The notes: generated by a model from the sequence alone, not told the origin. DNA of 64,000 nt from Streptomyces sp. CG4 (GCF_041080655.1 NZ_CP163525.1:8494001-8558000), one strand, 5' to 3'. Counted from the first letter of the stretch, positions 33,249-43,342 are shown. Numbers and translations are program-made.

Positions 33249-34251
33249 GAGGTCGCCCCTTCGGTGAACGACACGGACGGCGGCTGCGGAAGCGGCTCGG
33301 GGAAGTGGCAGGCGACCTCGTGGCCCGAGGCGATCGGACGCAGCACGGGCCGTTCGGCGGCGCAGCGGTCGGCCGCCCTGGGGCAACGGGTGCGGAACGG
33401 ACAGCCGCTGGGCGGGTCGAGCGGACTGGGCAGGTCACCACGGAGGACGATCCGCTCGCGGGCCCGTTCGGCGTCCGGGTCGGGCAGCGGCACGGCGGAG
33501 AGCAGGGCGTGGGTGTACGGATGCGCGGCGCGGCCGTAGAGCGTGTCGCGGTCGGCCGTCTCCACGACCGTGCCCAGGTACATCACGGCGACGCGCGTGC
33601 TGATCTGGCGGACCGCGCCGAGGTCGTGCGCGATGAACACGTACGCGAGCCCGTACTCCTGCTGCAGGTCCTTGAGCAGGTTGAGGATCTGCGCCTGGAC
33701 CGACACGTCGAGCGCCGAGACGGGCTCGTCGCACACCACCAGTTTCGGCCGCAGCGCCAGCGCCCGGGCGATGCCGATGCGCTGCGCCTGGCCGCCGGAG
33801 AACTCATGGGGATAGCGGGCGGCGTGCTCCGGCCGCAGGCCCACCCGCGCCAGCAGCTCTTCCACCGGTTCCTCCGGGGGCAGCCCCTGGTAGCGGTACG
33901 GCGCGGCAAGGATCTGCCGGACGGTCTGGCGGGGGTTGAGCGAGGAGTACGGATCCTGGAAGATCATCTGCAGGTCGCGGCGCATGGGACGCATCAACTG
34001 CTCGTCCAGCGTGGCCAGTTCCCGTCCGGACACCGAGACCGTGCCCGAGGTCGGCTCGATGAGCCGGGTCAGCAGCCGGGCGACCGTGGACTTGCCGCAG
34101 CCGGACTCGCCGACCAGACCCAGTGTCTCTCCCGCGTCCACCCGCAGCGACACACCGTCGACCGCCCTGACATGTCCGGCCGGCCGCCTGGTCAGGCCGT
34201 GCCGTACGGCGAACCGCTTGACCAGGTCGCGCGCCTCGAGCAGCGGTGCGT

Positions 34252-34255
<4 letters not shown>
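33245..34255 (-). CDS. Oligopeptide ABC transporter ATP-binding protein, OppF/DppF type
   Basis: A 336-residue ABC ATPase. Walker A is GLVGESGCGKSTVARLL, the signature is HEFSGGQAQRIGIARAL and Walker B is LVVCDEPVSALDVSVQAQ. The family C-terminal Cys region (GCPFRTRCPRAADRCAAERP) is that of OppD/OppF proteins, which hold an iron-sulfur-like or structural motif. The start is GTG 34255, which overlaps the preceding stop (GTGA). It energises peptide import with the partner ATPase upstream. Confidence 0.93.
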
Positions 34256-35069
<814 letters not shown>

Positions 35070-35073
<4 letters not shown>

Positions 35074-36062
35074 CCCACGGCCCTCACTCTCGGGTCCAGG
35101 AACGCGTAGACCAGGTCCACCGCGACGTTGGCGATCACGACGAACGCCGCGGCGAAGAGCGTCACGCCGAGGATCACCGGCTGGTCGGCGCTGTTGATCG
35201 CATCGGCCGCGAGCTTGCCCACACCGGGCAGGCCGAAGACCGACTCGGTGATGAGGGCGCCGCCGAGCAGGGCGCCGAGGTCCATGCCGAAGATCGTCAC
35301 GATGGGCATCAGCGCCGGCCGCAGCGCATGGCGACGCAGGACGGCCGGCTCGGGCAGGCCCTTGGCGCGGGCGGTGCGGACGTAGTTCTGGCCGAGGCTG
35401 TCGAGCATCTCGCCCCGGGTGATCCGGGCATAGATGCCGGCGTAGAGCATCGCCAGCGTGATCCACGGCATGACCATGGACCCCGCCCAGCCGACCGGGT
35501 CCGCGGTGAGCGCGATCGCCTGCGGATACGGCAGCAGACCGAGCTTGACGACGAGCAGGTACTGCAGGACCAGCGCGGTGAAGTACACCGGCAGCGAGAC
35601 ACCGCCGAGCGCGGCCGTCATCGCCGCCCGGTCCCACAGGCTGCCACGGCGCAGCGCCGAGATCACACCCGCCGTGACACCGACGACCAGCCACAGCGTC
35701 GCCGCGCCCACGGCGATGGACACGCTGACCGGGAGCCGGTCCGTGAGCATGCGCCACACCGGCTGATCGGTCTGGAAACTGAAGCCCAGACAGGGGGCGG
35801 GGCAGTGCACGGCATGCGTCCCCGTGCCGTAGCCGCGGCCGGCCACGATGCCGACGAGATAGTCGCGGAACTGCACGAACACTGAGTGGTTCAGGCCGAG
35901 GGTGGTGCGGATCTCGGCGATCCGCTCCGGGCTGCATGCCTTGCCGCAGGCGCCCTGGGCAGGGTCGGCGGGCATCAGATAGAAGATCGCGAAGGTGGCC
36001 GCGCAGATCACCAGCAGGATCGCCGCCGTCGCGGCCAGTCTGCGCAGGACATAGAGGATCAT
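35070..36062 (-). CDS. Oligopeptide ABC transporter permease, DppB type
   Basis: A 330-residue inner permease with six membrane helices. It begins MILYVLRRLAATAAILLVIC, has the periplasmic loop with Cys residues (GACGKACSPERIAEIRTTLG), and carries the EAA-type loop NYVRTARAKGLPEPAVLRRH followed by FGMDLGALLGGALITESVFG. These are standard DppB/OppB features. The ATG overlaps the upstream DppC stop by 4 bases. Confidence 0.93.
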
Positions 36063-37003
36063 CGGCGGCGGCTCCGGGGGTCGAGTGCGTCCCTCACCGC
36101 GTCACCCAGCACGTTGAAGGCGAGCACGGTGACGAACAGGAAGGCGCCGGGGACGAGGAAGTAGACGGGGTCGGCGGCGTACCACGGCACCGCGGAGGCG
36201 ATCATCTGACCCCATGAGGCGGTCGGCGGGCGCACGCCGATGCCGAGGAAGGACAGGCCCGCCTCGGTGGCGACGTAGCCGGGGATCGACATGGTCGCCA
36301 CCACGAGGATCGGCCCGCTCAGGTTGGGCAGCACCTCCCGTACCAGCAGGGCGCGCCGGGAGGCACCCAGCACCCGGGCCGCGGCCACGAACTCGCCACG
36401 GGCCAGCGCCATCGCCTGCCCGCGCACGATCCGCCCGACGTACGGCCACCCGAAGAAGCCGAGCACGACGACCAGCAGCAGCTGCCGGTTCACTCCCGGC
36501 GCCGCCGAGATCAGCGCGATCATGAAGATGAGGGCGGGGAAGGACATGAGCAGGTCCATCAGCCTGCCGACGACGGTGTCGGTCCAGCCGCCGAAGAACC
36601 CGGCGGCCAGTCCGAGCGCCGTTCCGAGCGTCACCGACACTGCGGTGGCGAGCAGGGCGATCAGCAGCGAGACCCGGGCGCCGTAGACGACACGGGCGAG
36701 GATGTCCCGGCCGCTGCCGGGCTCGACGCCCAGCCAGTGCGCGGCGCTGATCCCGCCTCCGGTGCCGCGCGGCAGTCCGCCGAGCTCCGGGTCCACCGCT
36801 TCGGAATGGAAGTCGGTCGGGGACGTGCCGACGGCCCAGGCGATCAGCGGGGCCGCGAGGGCGATCAGCACCAGGAGCACGACCACCGTCAGCGCGACCG
36901 TGGCGGAGCGCTGGGCCAGCAGCCGGCGCACCAGGGAGGTCTCGCGGGGCACGACGCGATGCGCCGCGTCGGACGGTACGGGGGCGGGGAGCCCGGCGGT
37001 CAC
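36059..37003 (-). CDS. Oligopeptide ABC transporter permease, DppC type
   Basis: A 314-residue permease. GTG 37003 is chosen because it overlaps the TGA of the binding-protein gene (GTGA). The N-terminal OppC domain (VALTVVVLLVLIALAAPLIA) and the family phrase WLGVEPGSGRDILARVVYGA are present, with the EAA loop GEFVAAARVLGASRRALLVR and a C-terminal NVLGDAVRDALDPRSRRR typical of DppC. It forms the membrane channel with DppB. Confidence 0.93.
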   Translation of the reverse strand: MTAGLPAPVPSDAAHRVVPRETSLVRRLLAQRSATVALTVVVLLVLIALAAPLIAWAVGTSPTDFHSEAVDPELGGLPRGTGGGISAAHWLGVEPGSGRDILARVVYGARVSLLIALLATAVSVTLGTALGLAAGFFGGWTDTVVGRLMDLLMSFPALIFMIALISAAPGVNRQLLLVVVLGFFGWPYVGRIVRGQAMALARGEFVAAARVLGASRRALLVREVLPNLSGPILVVATMSIPGYVATEAGLSFLGIGVRPPTASWGQMIASAVPWYAADPVYFLVPGAFLFVTVLAFNVLGDAVRDALDPRSRRR

Positions 37004-38682
37004 TTGCGCAGCCCCAGGGAGACCAGATCCAGCTCGCCGACGTAGGCGATGTGGCCATAGGCGCCGCTGACATGAGGCCCGGTCAGGACAGCCGCCTTGT
37101 CCCACAGGAACGGTACGACCGGAGCGTCCCGCATGATCTGCCGGGCCAGTTCGCCGTAGGCCGTCGCGGCGGCCGCCGGATCCTTCATCCGGGCGATCGC
37201 GTCGATGCGGGAGTCGACCGCGGGGGAGTCGTACTGGGCGTGGTTGTTGTTGCCCTCGGGGGTGATCAGCCGGCTGTCGAACACGAGGGGCAGGTAGGTG
37301 GAGGCGCCGGGCCAGTCGGGCGTCCAGCCGTCGATCACCAGGTCGTGCTCCTGGGCGGTGTTCCCGACCGTGCTGTAGTACGCCGATGAACTGATCGCGT
37401 TGATGTTGACCTTGATCCCGGCCTTGGCCAGGGACGCCTGCACGGCCTCGCCCTGCGTCTGTCCGCCCGCGGTGGCCGGGGTGTCCAGCGTGAGGGTCAG
37501 ACCCGAGGCGTGGCCCGCTTGGGCGAGCAGCACCTTGGCCTTGGCCGGATCGCCCTTGCCGCCCGGGCTCGGGAAGGGATCGTCCGGGACGGCGCCCGGC
37601 AGCGACGGCGGCAGCAGGGTGGTGGCCAGTTTGCCGGCGATCGGGCCGCCCCGAGCGGTGCGCAGGGCGTCCTTGTCCAGCGCGTAGGCGATCGCCTGCC
37701 GCACCCGGACATCGTCGAGCGGCTTGTGCCGGGTGTTGATGCTCAGGTAGCGCGTGTTGATCGACTCACCTGTCACAAGTCGTTTGCGCACCGCCGGGTT
37801 GGCCATCACCGGCCCGACCGAGGCCGGGCCGACCGGCGCGAAGGCGACGGCGTCCGCGTCCTGTCCCTGAGCGGCGATGAGCCGCTGGTCGACGACGGCC
37901 GGGTCGAGGTCGAGATCGATCACGACCTCGTCCGGCAGACCTTTGCGCACCGCGTCGGTGGCCGTGCTCCAGTGGGTGTTGCGGACCAGCGTGAGCCGCT
38001 TCTTGGGTTCGAATTCCCCGATCTTGTACGGACCGGACGAGAAGGGCCTGCTGTCGTAACGGACCCCGGTGTCCTTGTCCTGCGGAACCGGGGCGAAGAT
38101 CGGCAGCGACACCGCCGAACCGAAGTCGGCCACCGGCCGGTTGAGCCTGAAGACGATCGTCCTGTCGTCCGGGGTCTCTATCGAGGCGAGCCCGTGCTTG
38201 TCCTTGTAGGGGCCCTGGTAACTCCGGCCTCCCGCAAGCCACATCCGTGCGTACGGCGGCCCTTCGGGGAGTTCCGCGGCGAACGTCCGCTCGACCCCGT
38301 ACTTGATGTCACGGCTGGTGATGGGCCGCCCGTCCTCGAACTTGACCCCCGCCTTGAGTGTGAAGGTCCAGGTGCGGGCATCGGCGCTCGGGCGTCCGGT
38401 GTCCGTCGCCAGGTCCGGCACGATCTTTCCGCCGGCCGGCCCGGGTGCCGCCGCGTACGTCGTCAGCGTCCGGTAGATGAGGCGGCCTACGTCCTCGGAG
38501 GAGGTGACGTAGTTGCGGGCCGGGTCGAGGTGCTCCAGGTCGGTGCTGGAGAGCACGTGCAGGGTGCCTCCCTTGCTCGCGGGCCCGCCCTGCCCGTCGC
38601 CCCCGCCGGCTCTCCCGCAGCCGGCGAAGGCGACGAGCCCGAGGGCGGCGACCATGACCATCCCGGATCGTCGTGCTCTCAC
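37000..38682 (-). CDS. Oligopeptide-binding lipoprotein (SBP family 5)
   Basis: A 560-residue extracellular solute-binding lipoprotein. The N-terminus has a lipobox (ALGLVAFAGCGRAGGG, Cys at about residue 22). Family-5 hallmarks are GTLHVLSSTDLEHLDPARNY, WTFTLKAGVKFEDGRPITSR, FRLNRPVADFGSAVSLPIF, NTRHKPLDDVRVRQAIAYAL and the C-terminal VVPFLWDKAAVLTGPHVSGA. It captures peptides for the DppBC-type channel. It is the first gene of the six-gene operon ending at 31968 and starts close to the divergent TPR gene. Confidence 0.93.
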   Translation of the reverse strand: MRARRSGMVMVAALGLVAFAGCGRAGGGDGQGGPASKGGTLHVLSSTDLEHLDPARNYVTSSEDVGRLIYRTLTTYAAAPGPAGGKIVPDLATDTGRPSADARTWTFTLKAGVKFEDGRPITSRDIKYGVERTFAAELPEGPPYARMWLAGGRSYQGPYKDKHGLASIETPDDRTIVFRLNRPVADFGSAVSLPIFAPVPQDKDTGVRYDSRPFSSGPYKIGEFEPKKRLTLVRNTHWSTATDAVRKGLPDEVVIDLDLDPAVVDQRLIAAQGQDADAVAFAPVGPASVGPVMANPAVRKRLVTGESINTRYLSINTRHKPLDDVRVRQAIAYALDKDALRTARGGPIAGKLATTLLPPSLPGAVPDDPFPSPGGKGDPAKAKVLLAQAGHASGLTLTLDTPATAGGQTQGEAVQASLAKAGIKVNINAISSSAYYSTVGNTAQEHDLVIDGWTPDWPGASTYLPLVFDSRLITPEGNNNHAQYDSPAVDSRIDAIARMKDPAAAATAYGELARQIMRDAPVVPFLWDKAAVLTGPHVSGAYGHIAYVGELDLVSLGLRK

Positions 38683-38914
38683 GATTGAGCTCCTATGTGA
38701 TGTGACATTGCACAGCGGCTTGGGCCAAGGGTGGAGGTGGTCGGCTCCGACGACCAGCTCTCGGATCCCCAGAACATCGGGTTATGGACGCAGGGGGCGG
38801 TGCGGTCCGGCCCGGGACACGCGGCTCGGCCCACTACGCTGTTCGGTACAAGCTTTGCGTCATAAGCGCGGTCGGTTCCCGGCGCCTCGGCGGTCGGCTG
38901 GTCAGGGACGGTGC

Positions 38915-40615
38915 ATGGGCTCTATGGACTATTACGATCTCGGCACGTACAGCCGCCCCGTGACGACGTCCTCGCCCGAGGCACAACTGTGGTTCGACCG
39001 CGGACTGGTGTGGACATACGCCTTCCATCACGAGGAAGCCGTCTCCTGCTTCGAAGCCGCCGCGGCGGCCGACCCCGGCTGTGCCATGGCGTACTGGGGC
39101 ATCGCGTACGCACTCGGCCCCAACTACAACAAGCCGTGGGAGTTCTTCGACGAGCAGGAGCTCGCACGCACCGTCGAACGCACCCACGCCGCCGTGGAAC
39201 TCGCCCACGAGAAGGCGGAAGCCGCCGCCACGCCCGTCGAGCGGGCCTTGATCGGCGCGTTGCGTGCCCGCTGTCCGCAGGCGGAGGCCGTCGACGACTG
39301 CTCCGTGTGGAATGCGCCGTACGCCGACAGCATGCGCGTCGTCCACGAACTCGCCCGGGACGACCTCGACATCACCGCCCTGTACGCCGACGCGCTGATG
39401 AACCTCACCCCCTGGCGGCTGTGGAACCTGCGCACCGGTGACCCGGCCGAAGGCGCCCGCACGCTTGAGGCCAAGGCCGTCCTGGACCGGGCGCTCGCGA
39501 CGGATGCCGGGGCGGAACACCTCGGCATCCTGCACATGTACATCCACCTGATGGAGATGTCCCCGACACCCGAGGCTGCCCTGCCCGCCGCCGACCGGCT
39601 GCGCGGCCTGGTGCCCGACGCCGGTCATCTGCAGCACATGCCTTCACACATCGAGGTGCTCTGCGGCGACTACCGTCGCGTGGTGTCGGACAACGACGCC
39701 GCGATCGTCGCCGACGAGAAGTTCCGTGCACGGGCCGGAGCCATGAACTTCTACACGCTGTATCGGTCGCACAACTACCACTTCAAGATCTACGGAGCGA
39801 TGTTCCTCGGCCGGTTCCGGACCGCGCTGGAGACCGCTGCCCAGTTGGAGGCGTCCATCCCCGAGCAGCTGCTGCGCGTGCAGAGCCCGCCCATGGCCGA
39901 CTGGCTGGAAGGCTTCCTCGCCATGCGGGTCCATGTACTGATCCGCTTCGGCCGCTGGAGCGACATCCTGCGGATGCCCATGCCCGCCGACCCGGAGCTC
40001 TACAGCGTGAGCACGGCGATGCTGCACTACGCCCGAGGTGTCGCGTTCTCGGCCACCGGCCGGATTGCCGAGGCCGAGGCCGAACGCCGGCTGTTCGGCG
40101 AGGCGGTCGCCCGGGTCCCGGAGACGCGCATGTTGTTCAACAACACCTGTGCCGACATCCTGGCGATCGCGTCGGCGATGCTCGACGGCGAACTCGAATA
40201 CCGCAAGGGCGACCATGACGCAGCCTTCGCCGCGCTCGAGCGGTCGATCGAACGGGATGACAACCTTCCCTACGACGAGCCATGGGGATGGATGCAGCCC
40301 ACTCGGCACGCATACGGGGCCCTGCTCCTGGAACGGGGGCGCGTCGCGGAGGCCGAGGCGGTCTACCGGGCCGATCTGGGACTCGACGACACCCTTCCGC
40401 GCGCCGTGCAGCACCCCGGCAACGTCTGGTCCCTGCACGGCCTGCACGAGTGTCTGGTCCGGCTGGGCAAGGCGGGAGAGGCGCAGATCGTGGCCCAGCA
40501 GTTGAAGATTGCCCTCGCGATGGCGGACGTGCCGATCGAGGCGTCCTGCTTCTGCCGCCTCGACGCGGTCTCGGACACCGCCGGCGGGGGCGGTTGCTGC
40601 ACGAGGGAACCCTGA
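38915..40615 (+). CDS. Tetratricopeptide-repeat protein
   Basis: A 566-residue protein made largely of TPR-type helix pairs: LWTYAFHHEEAVSCFEAAAA with ADPGCAMAYWGIAYALGPNY at the N-terminus, LEAKAVLDRALATDAGAEHL in the middle and YGALLLERGRVAEAEAVYRA near the end. It contains the conserved phrase DAGHLQHMPSHIEV, found in a widespread family of large TPR proteins of unknown role. The C-terminus has several Cys (ASCFCRL, GGGGCCTREP), which is unusual and may bind metal. ATG 38915 is used; an alternative ATG follows three codons later. Confidence 0.82.
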   Translation: MGSMDYYDLGTYSRPVTTSSPEAQLWFDRGLVWTYAFHHEEAVSCFEAAAAADPGCAMAYWGIAYALGPNYNKPWEFFDEQELARTVERTHAAVELAHEKAEAAATPVERALIGALRARCPQAEAVDDCSVWNAPYADSMRVVHELARDDLDITALYADALMNLTPWRLWNLRTGDPAEGARTLEAKAVLDRALATDAGAEHLGILHMYIHLMEMSPTPEAALPAADRLRGLVPDAGHLQHMPSHIEVLCGDYRRVVSDNDAAIVADEKFRARAGAMNFYTLYRSHNYHFKIYGAMFLGRFRTALETAAQLEASIPEQLLRVQSPPMADWLEGFLAMRVHVLIRFGRWSDILRMPMPADPELYSVSTAMLHYARGVAFSATGRIAEAEAERRLFGEAVARVPETRMLFNNTCADILAIASAMLDGELEYRKGDHDAAFAALERSIERDDNLPYDEPWGWMQPTRHAYGALLLERGRVAEAEAVYRADLGLDDTLPRAVQHPGNVWSLHGLHECLVRLGKAGEAQIVAQQLKIALAMADVPIEASCFCRLDAVSDTAGGGGCCTREP

Positions 40616-40795
40616 GCCGTCAGGAGACGGCCGGGGGCGTCCGCCAGGAGGAGCGTGTTCGGCTCGCGGCCGCTGGGCCGGTCGAGGCGCGTGGCCACAG
40701 AGTTTTCACAAGAAGGGTTCCTAGGTTCTGCTGCGTGCAGCCGGGTGGGAGGGCCGGCACATCCAGTCACGCGACAGATCCGGGGGCGCCAGGTC

Positions 40796-42208
40796 ATGCA
40801 GAAGTCGATGTGTCAGGAGCGTACGCTGGGCGACAGGTACGTGCTGCGCCGCCTGCTGGGCCGCGGCGGGATGGCCGAAGTGCACCTCGCTGACGACCTC
40901 ATGCTCGCTCGCCGGGTTGCGGTGAAGATGCCGCGCGTCGACGTGCTGGACGAGACGGGCAGGGAACGGTTCGCCCGCGAGGCGCAGGCGGTTGCCTCCC
41001 TGAGTCATCCCGGGATCGTCGCGGTCTACGACGTCGGCGTGGAAATCGCTGACGGGCTTGAGTGTCCGTACATCGTCATGGAGTACGTCGCAGGCCATAC
41101 GCTGCACCAATTGGTGCGCTCACGCCCGCTCAGGCCGGACCGGGCGCTACGCCTGACCGCTGGAGTGCTGGCCGCGTTGGCTCATGCCCATGAACGAGGC
41201 ATCATCCACCGCGACATCAAACCCGCCAACGTGATGATCACTGCCGACGACTCGGTCAAAGTGATGGACTTCGGGATCGCCCGCAACGTCTTCATGCCCG
41301 GCACGACACTGACGCGGACGTCCATGGTCGTGGGCACCGCCGAGTACCTTTCGCCCGAACAGGCCCGCGGGCAGCAGCTCGACGCGCGGGCCGACCTGTA
41401 CTCCACCGGCTGCCTGCTCTATGAGTTGCTGACCGGGCACCCTCCGTTCACCGGCGAGTCCCCGATGGCCATCGCCTATCAACACCTCGGAGACGAGCCC
41501 GAGCCACCCTCCGCCTGCACACCGCAGGCACCTCCGGTATGCGACAGCGTGGTTCTGACCGCCCTCGCCAAGGACCCCGACCACCGCTACGCCACGGCGT
41601 GGGAGATGCTGACCGCCCTTGACGGCCTTCGCAGAGAACTCGGTACGGCTGTGTCGCCTGGGCACCCTGCTCACCCGGACACCGCTGGCCCAGCCCCGAT
41701 TCCCGCTGCACGAACGGCCGTCCTTTCCCCGGACACGGCCACTTCCGCCCACCGGACGACCCTCACCAGCAACCCCTGTCGGGACGCTACGGCCGCCGTC
41801 GCGACAACCGACGCCGCGAGTCAACCGTCTCCCCGCCGGCGTACGACCCGTCGTCGCCGCGCCGTCTTCGGAGTACTTCTGGCATCACTGCTGATCGCCG
41901 GGGCGGCGTGGGCCTCAGCGGGCTCCGGCTTCTTCCCGCACGCTTCCCGGGCGACGCCCTCCACCACGGTCGATCACACCATGCCTGTCCAGGTCCCCAA
42001 CCTGATCGGCAGCCCACTTGCCCAGGCAAGGGCCGGCGCGCGAACCCACGGCCTGCACCTCGTGAACTCCGGCGCCGGAGAGTGCCCCGACGCCCCGCAC
42101 CTGCCCGCGCGACACATCTGCAGCCAGACCCCCGAGCCCGGCACCCTGGCCGCACGGGGTAGCCACATCACGGTCCGGCTCTCCCCGGCGTCCAAGGAAA
42201 CCCGGTAG
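40796..42208 (+). CDS. PASTA-domain serine/threonine protein kinase
   Basis: A 470-residue membrane kinase of the PknB type. The kinase domain (residues about 12-275) has the glycine loop LGRGGMAEVHLA, the ATP Lys in RVAVKMPRVD, the catalytic loop IIHRDIKPANVMIT, VMDFGIARNV and GTAEYLSPEQARGQQLDARA. A Pro/Thr/Ala-rich juxtamembrane segment leads to one helix (VFGVLLASLLIAGAAWASAG, about residue 358). One extracellular PASTA repeat follows (VQVPNLIGSPLAQARAGART, then SQTPEPGTLAARGSHITVRL). PASTA domains sense muropeptides or lipid II. A single PASTA is fewer than in housekeeping PknB. Confidence 0.93.
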   Translation: MQKSMCQERTLGDRYVLRRLLGRGGMAEVHLADDLMLARRVAVKMPRVDVLDETGRERFAREAQAVASLSHPGIVAVYDVGVEIADGLECPYIVMEYVAGHTLHQLVRSRPLRPDRALRLTAGVLAALAHAHERGIIHRDIKPANVMITADDSVKVMDFGIARNVFMPGTTLTRTSMVVGTAEYLSPEQARGQQLDARADLYSTGCLLYELLTGHPPFTGESPMAIAYQHLGDEPEPPSACTPQAPPVCDSVVLTALAKDPDHRYATAWEMLTALDGLRRELGTAVSPGHPAHPDTAGPAPIPAARTAVLSPDTATSAHRTTLTSNPCRDATAAVATTDAASQPSPRRRTTRRRRAVFGVLLASLLIAGAAWASAGSGFFPHASRATPSTTVDHTMPVQVPNLIGSPLAQARAGARTHGLHLVNSGAGECPDAPHLPARHICSQTPEPGTLAARGSHITVRLSPASKETR

Positions 42209-42232
42209 CGGCCCATGGCCGGTGGACGTGGC

Positions 42233-42266
42233 GGGGCCCGGGAGTCGTATCCAGCTCCCGGGCCCC
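42233..42266. terminator. Strong hairpin terminator after kinase gene
   Basis: A perfect 12-bp stem, GGGGCCCGGGAG (42233-42244) with CTCCCGGGCCCC (42255-42266), closes a 10-base loop 25 bases after the kinase stop. No long T run follows, as is common in Streptomyces. It can act on both strands and would also bound the minus-strand RNA gene to its right. Confidence 0.75.
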
Positions 42267-42300
42267 TGGGGATGCCACCCAATTGCGCACGCCGGCGGCG

Positions 42301-42411
42301 TTTAAGAGAACGGATCAGTCATCATGCCGTCGTGTTCTTCCTTTGAACTACCGCAGCAGGAAAGAGCTGCAGGCGAGAGTCGAACTCGCATCCGACGGCG
42401 TTCGTCCGCCC
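42301..42411 (-). ncRNA. Y RNA-like noncoding RNA with permuted tRNA-like domain
   Basis: Read on the minus strand, a cloverleaf folds without mismatches. Upper stem: GCCGTCG (42399-42393) with CGACGGC (42332-42326). T arm: GCGAG-TTCGACT-CTCGC (42389-42373), with a canonical TTCRANY loop. Acceptor-like stem: CTGCAGC with GCTGCGG (42372-42366, 42357-42351), closed by an 8-base loop, one G-U pair. Then TA (positions 8-9) and a D arm: GTTC-AAAGGAA-GAAC (42348-42334) with the GG pair. Outside this, a lower stem GGGCGGA (42411-42405) with TCCGTTC (42314-42308) encloses an internal loop with GACGAACG. That matches GNCGAANG, the Ro60-binding motif reported for bacterial Y RNAs, whose tRNA mimic has this arrangement. 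The G-U pair becomes a C-A mismatch on the plus strand, favouring minus. No Ro60 (TROVE) gene is in view. Confidence 0.72.
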
Positions 42412-42560
42412 TCGATCGATCCGGCGATCGGCGGCGATGCTGAGACTGGAGCGAGAGTCTGAGATTGACCACGGTTGCCCGTGCCTTCAGGCTGAACTTC
42501 AGTGTCAGCTTGCGCTCATCGCGCGAACCGGTCCTCAATCCGGCCCGCGCCTGTTGCGCA

Positions 42561-42582
42561 CCCCCGCGCTCGCACGCGGGGG
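42561..42582. terminator. Hairpin terminator after 243-residue protein gene
   Basis: A perfect 8-bp GC stem, CCCCCGCG (42561-42568) with CGCGGGGG (42575-42582) and a 6-base loop. It lies 28 bases past the stop of the minus-strand gene at 42611 and separates that gene's transcript from the downstream RNA locus. Confidence 0.65.
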
Positions 42583-42610
42583 CGATCATGGATGCTACCC
42601 GCGGCCGGCG

Positions 42611-43342
42611 TCAGCCGAGCAGGTAGCCGAACACCGCGTCGCCGACCCGCTGGTCGGTGACCTCGGCGGCGTTGGCCTCCTCGCGGGCGAACTTCACCGC
42701 CTGCTGGAGCTTCTCGACCCGGTCGACCAGCTCGTTCACCCGCCGCGCCGGGAGTGCTCCGGAGAACTTCACGGTCGTCCAGTACCCGATGGGCACGTCC
42801 TCGTAGTACACCTCGACCTGTGCCGGGTGCTTGTCGGTCGCCTCCGCCTTGACGTGGTTGCGCGGGACCTTCTTGGTGCGGATCGTGCGCACCGGGTCCG
42901 TCTTCCACCAGTCCGTGGAAGGGTCGTGCGACCAGGACTCCGCGGCGTCGAGCGTAGGGAGCTTCCTGACGAACGTGTGCAGGTCGGTGAGCTGCTTCTC
43001 CAGGAACAGGAGATAGCTGACCGGGACGTCGGTGACGATCGTCCGGCCGTCGACCGTGATGTCCGCGCGGGCCGCGCAGTTCGCCCAGTCCTTGGTGGCG
43101 GTCACATCGAAGAGCCGGGTGAGCGACGCGGACATCTCCCGCAGTACGTCCTCCGCCTGCACCTGTACCCGCGTGGACTCGGGCGGCAGCTGCTCGCCCT
43201 CCTCGTCCTTCGGCTGGTACGTACGCGAGATACCGGCCAGCAGGGCCGGCTTCTGCACCTTGTGGTGCGCCGCGGTGATGTCCTGGAGCGACTTGCTCTT
43301 GACACCCTTCTCGACAGCGATGATCTGGTTCAGCTTCGCCAC
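42611..43342 (-). CDS. Conserved actinobacterial protein (DUF7873-like)
   Basis: A 243-residue cytoplasmic protein starting at GTG 43342 with GGGGGG upstream. It reads KLNQIIAVEKGVKSKSLQDI, PALLAGISRTYQPKDEEGEQ, VPVSYLLFLEKQLTDLHTFV, RTKKVPRNHVKAEATDKHPA and VYYEDVPIGYWTTVKFSGAL. From memory this matches a highly conserved actinobacterial family annotated DUF7873, function unknown. There is no membrane helix or known catalytic motif; TKKVPRNHVKAEATDKHPAQ is strikingly basic and may contact nucleic acid. The gene ends about 200 bases before the Y RNA-like sequence on the same strand, so a link to that RNA is conceivable but unproven. Confidence 0.7.
   Translation of the reverse strand: MAKLNQIIAVEKGVKSKSLQDITAAHHKVQKPALLAGISRTYQPKDEEGEQLPPESTRVQVQAEDVLREMSASLTRLFDVTATKDWANCAARADITVDGRTIVTDVPVSYLLFLEKQLTDLHTFVRKLPTLDAAESWSHDPSTDWWKTDPVRTIRTKKVPRNHVKAEATDKHPAQVEVYYEDVPIGYWTTVKFSGALPARRVNELVDRVEKLQQAVKFAREEANAAEVTDQRVGDAVFGYLLG

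Noticed and set aside
42326..42399. Conventional tRNA gene
   Set aside because: The T arm precedes the D arm, the acceptor strands are joined by an 8-base loop and no 7-base anticodon loop with U33 exists, so it cannot be an ordinary tRNA. A remnant of two tandem tRNAs remains an alternative to a Y RNA.
42302..42589. 95-codon minus-strand frame across the RNA locus
   Set aside because: The translated text has the look of a read-through of tRNA-like sequence, lacks a ribosome site and overlaps the terminator hairpin. The RNA fold explains the region better.
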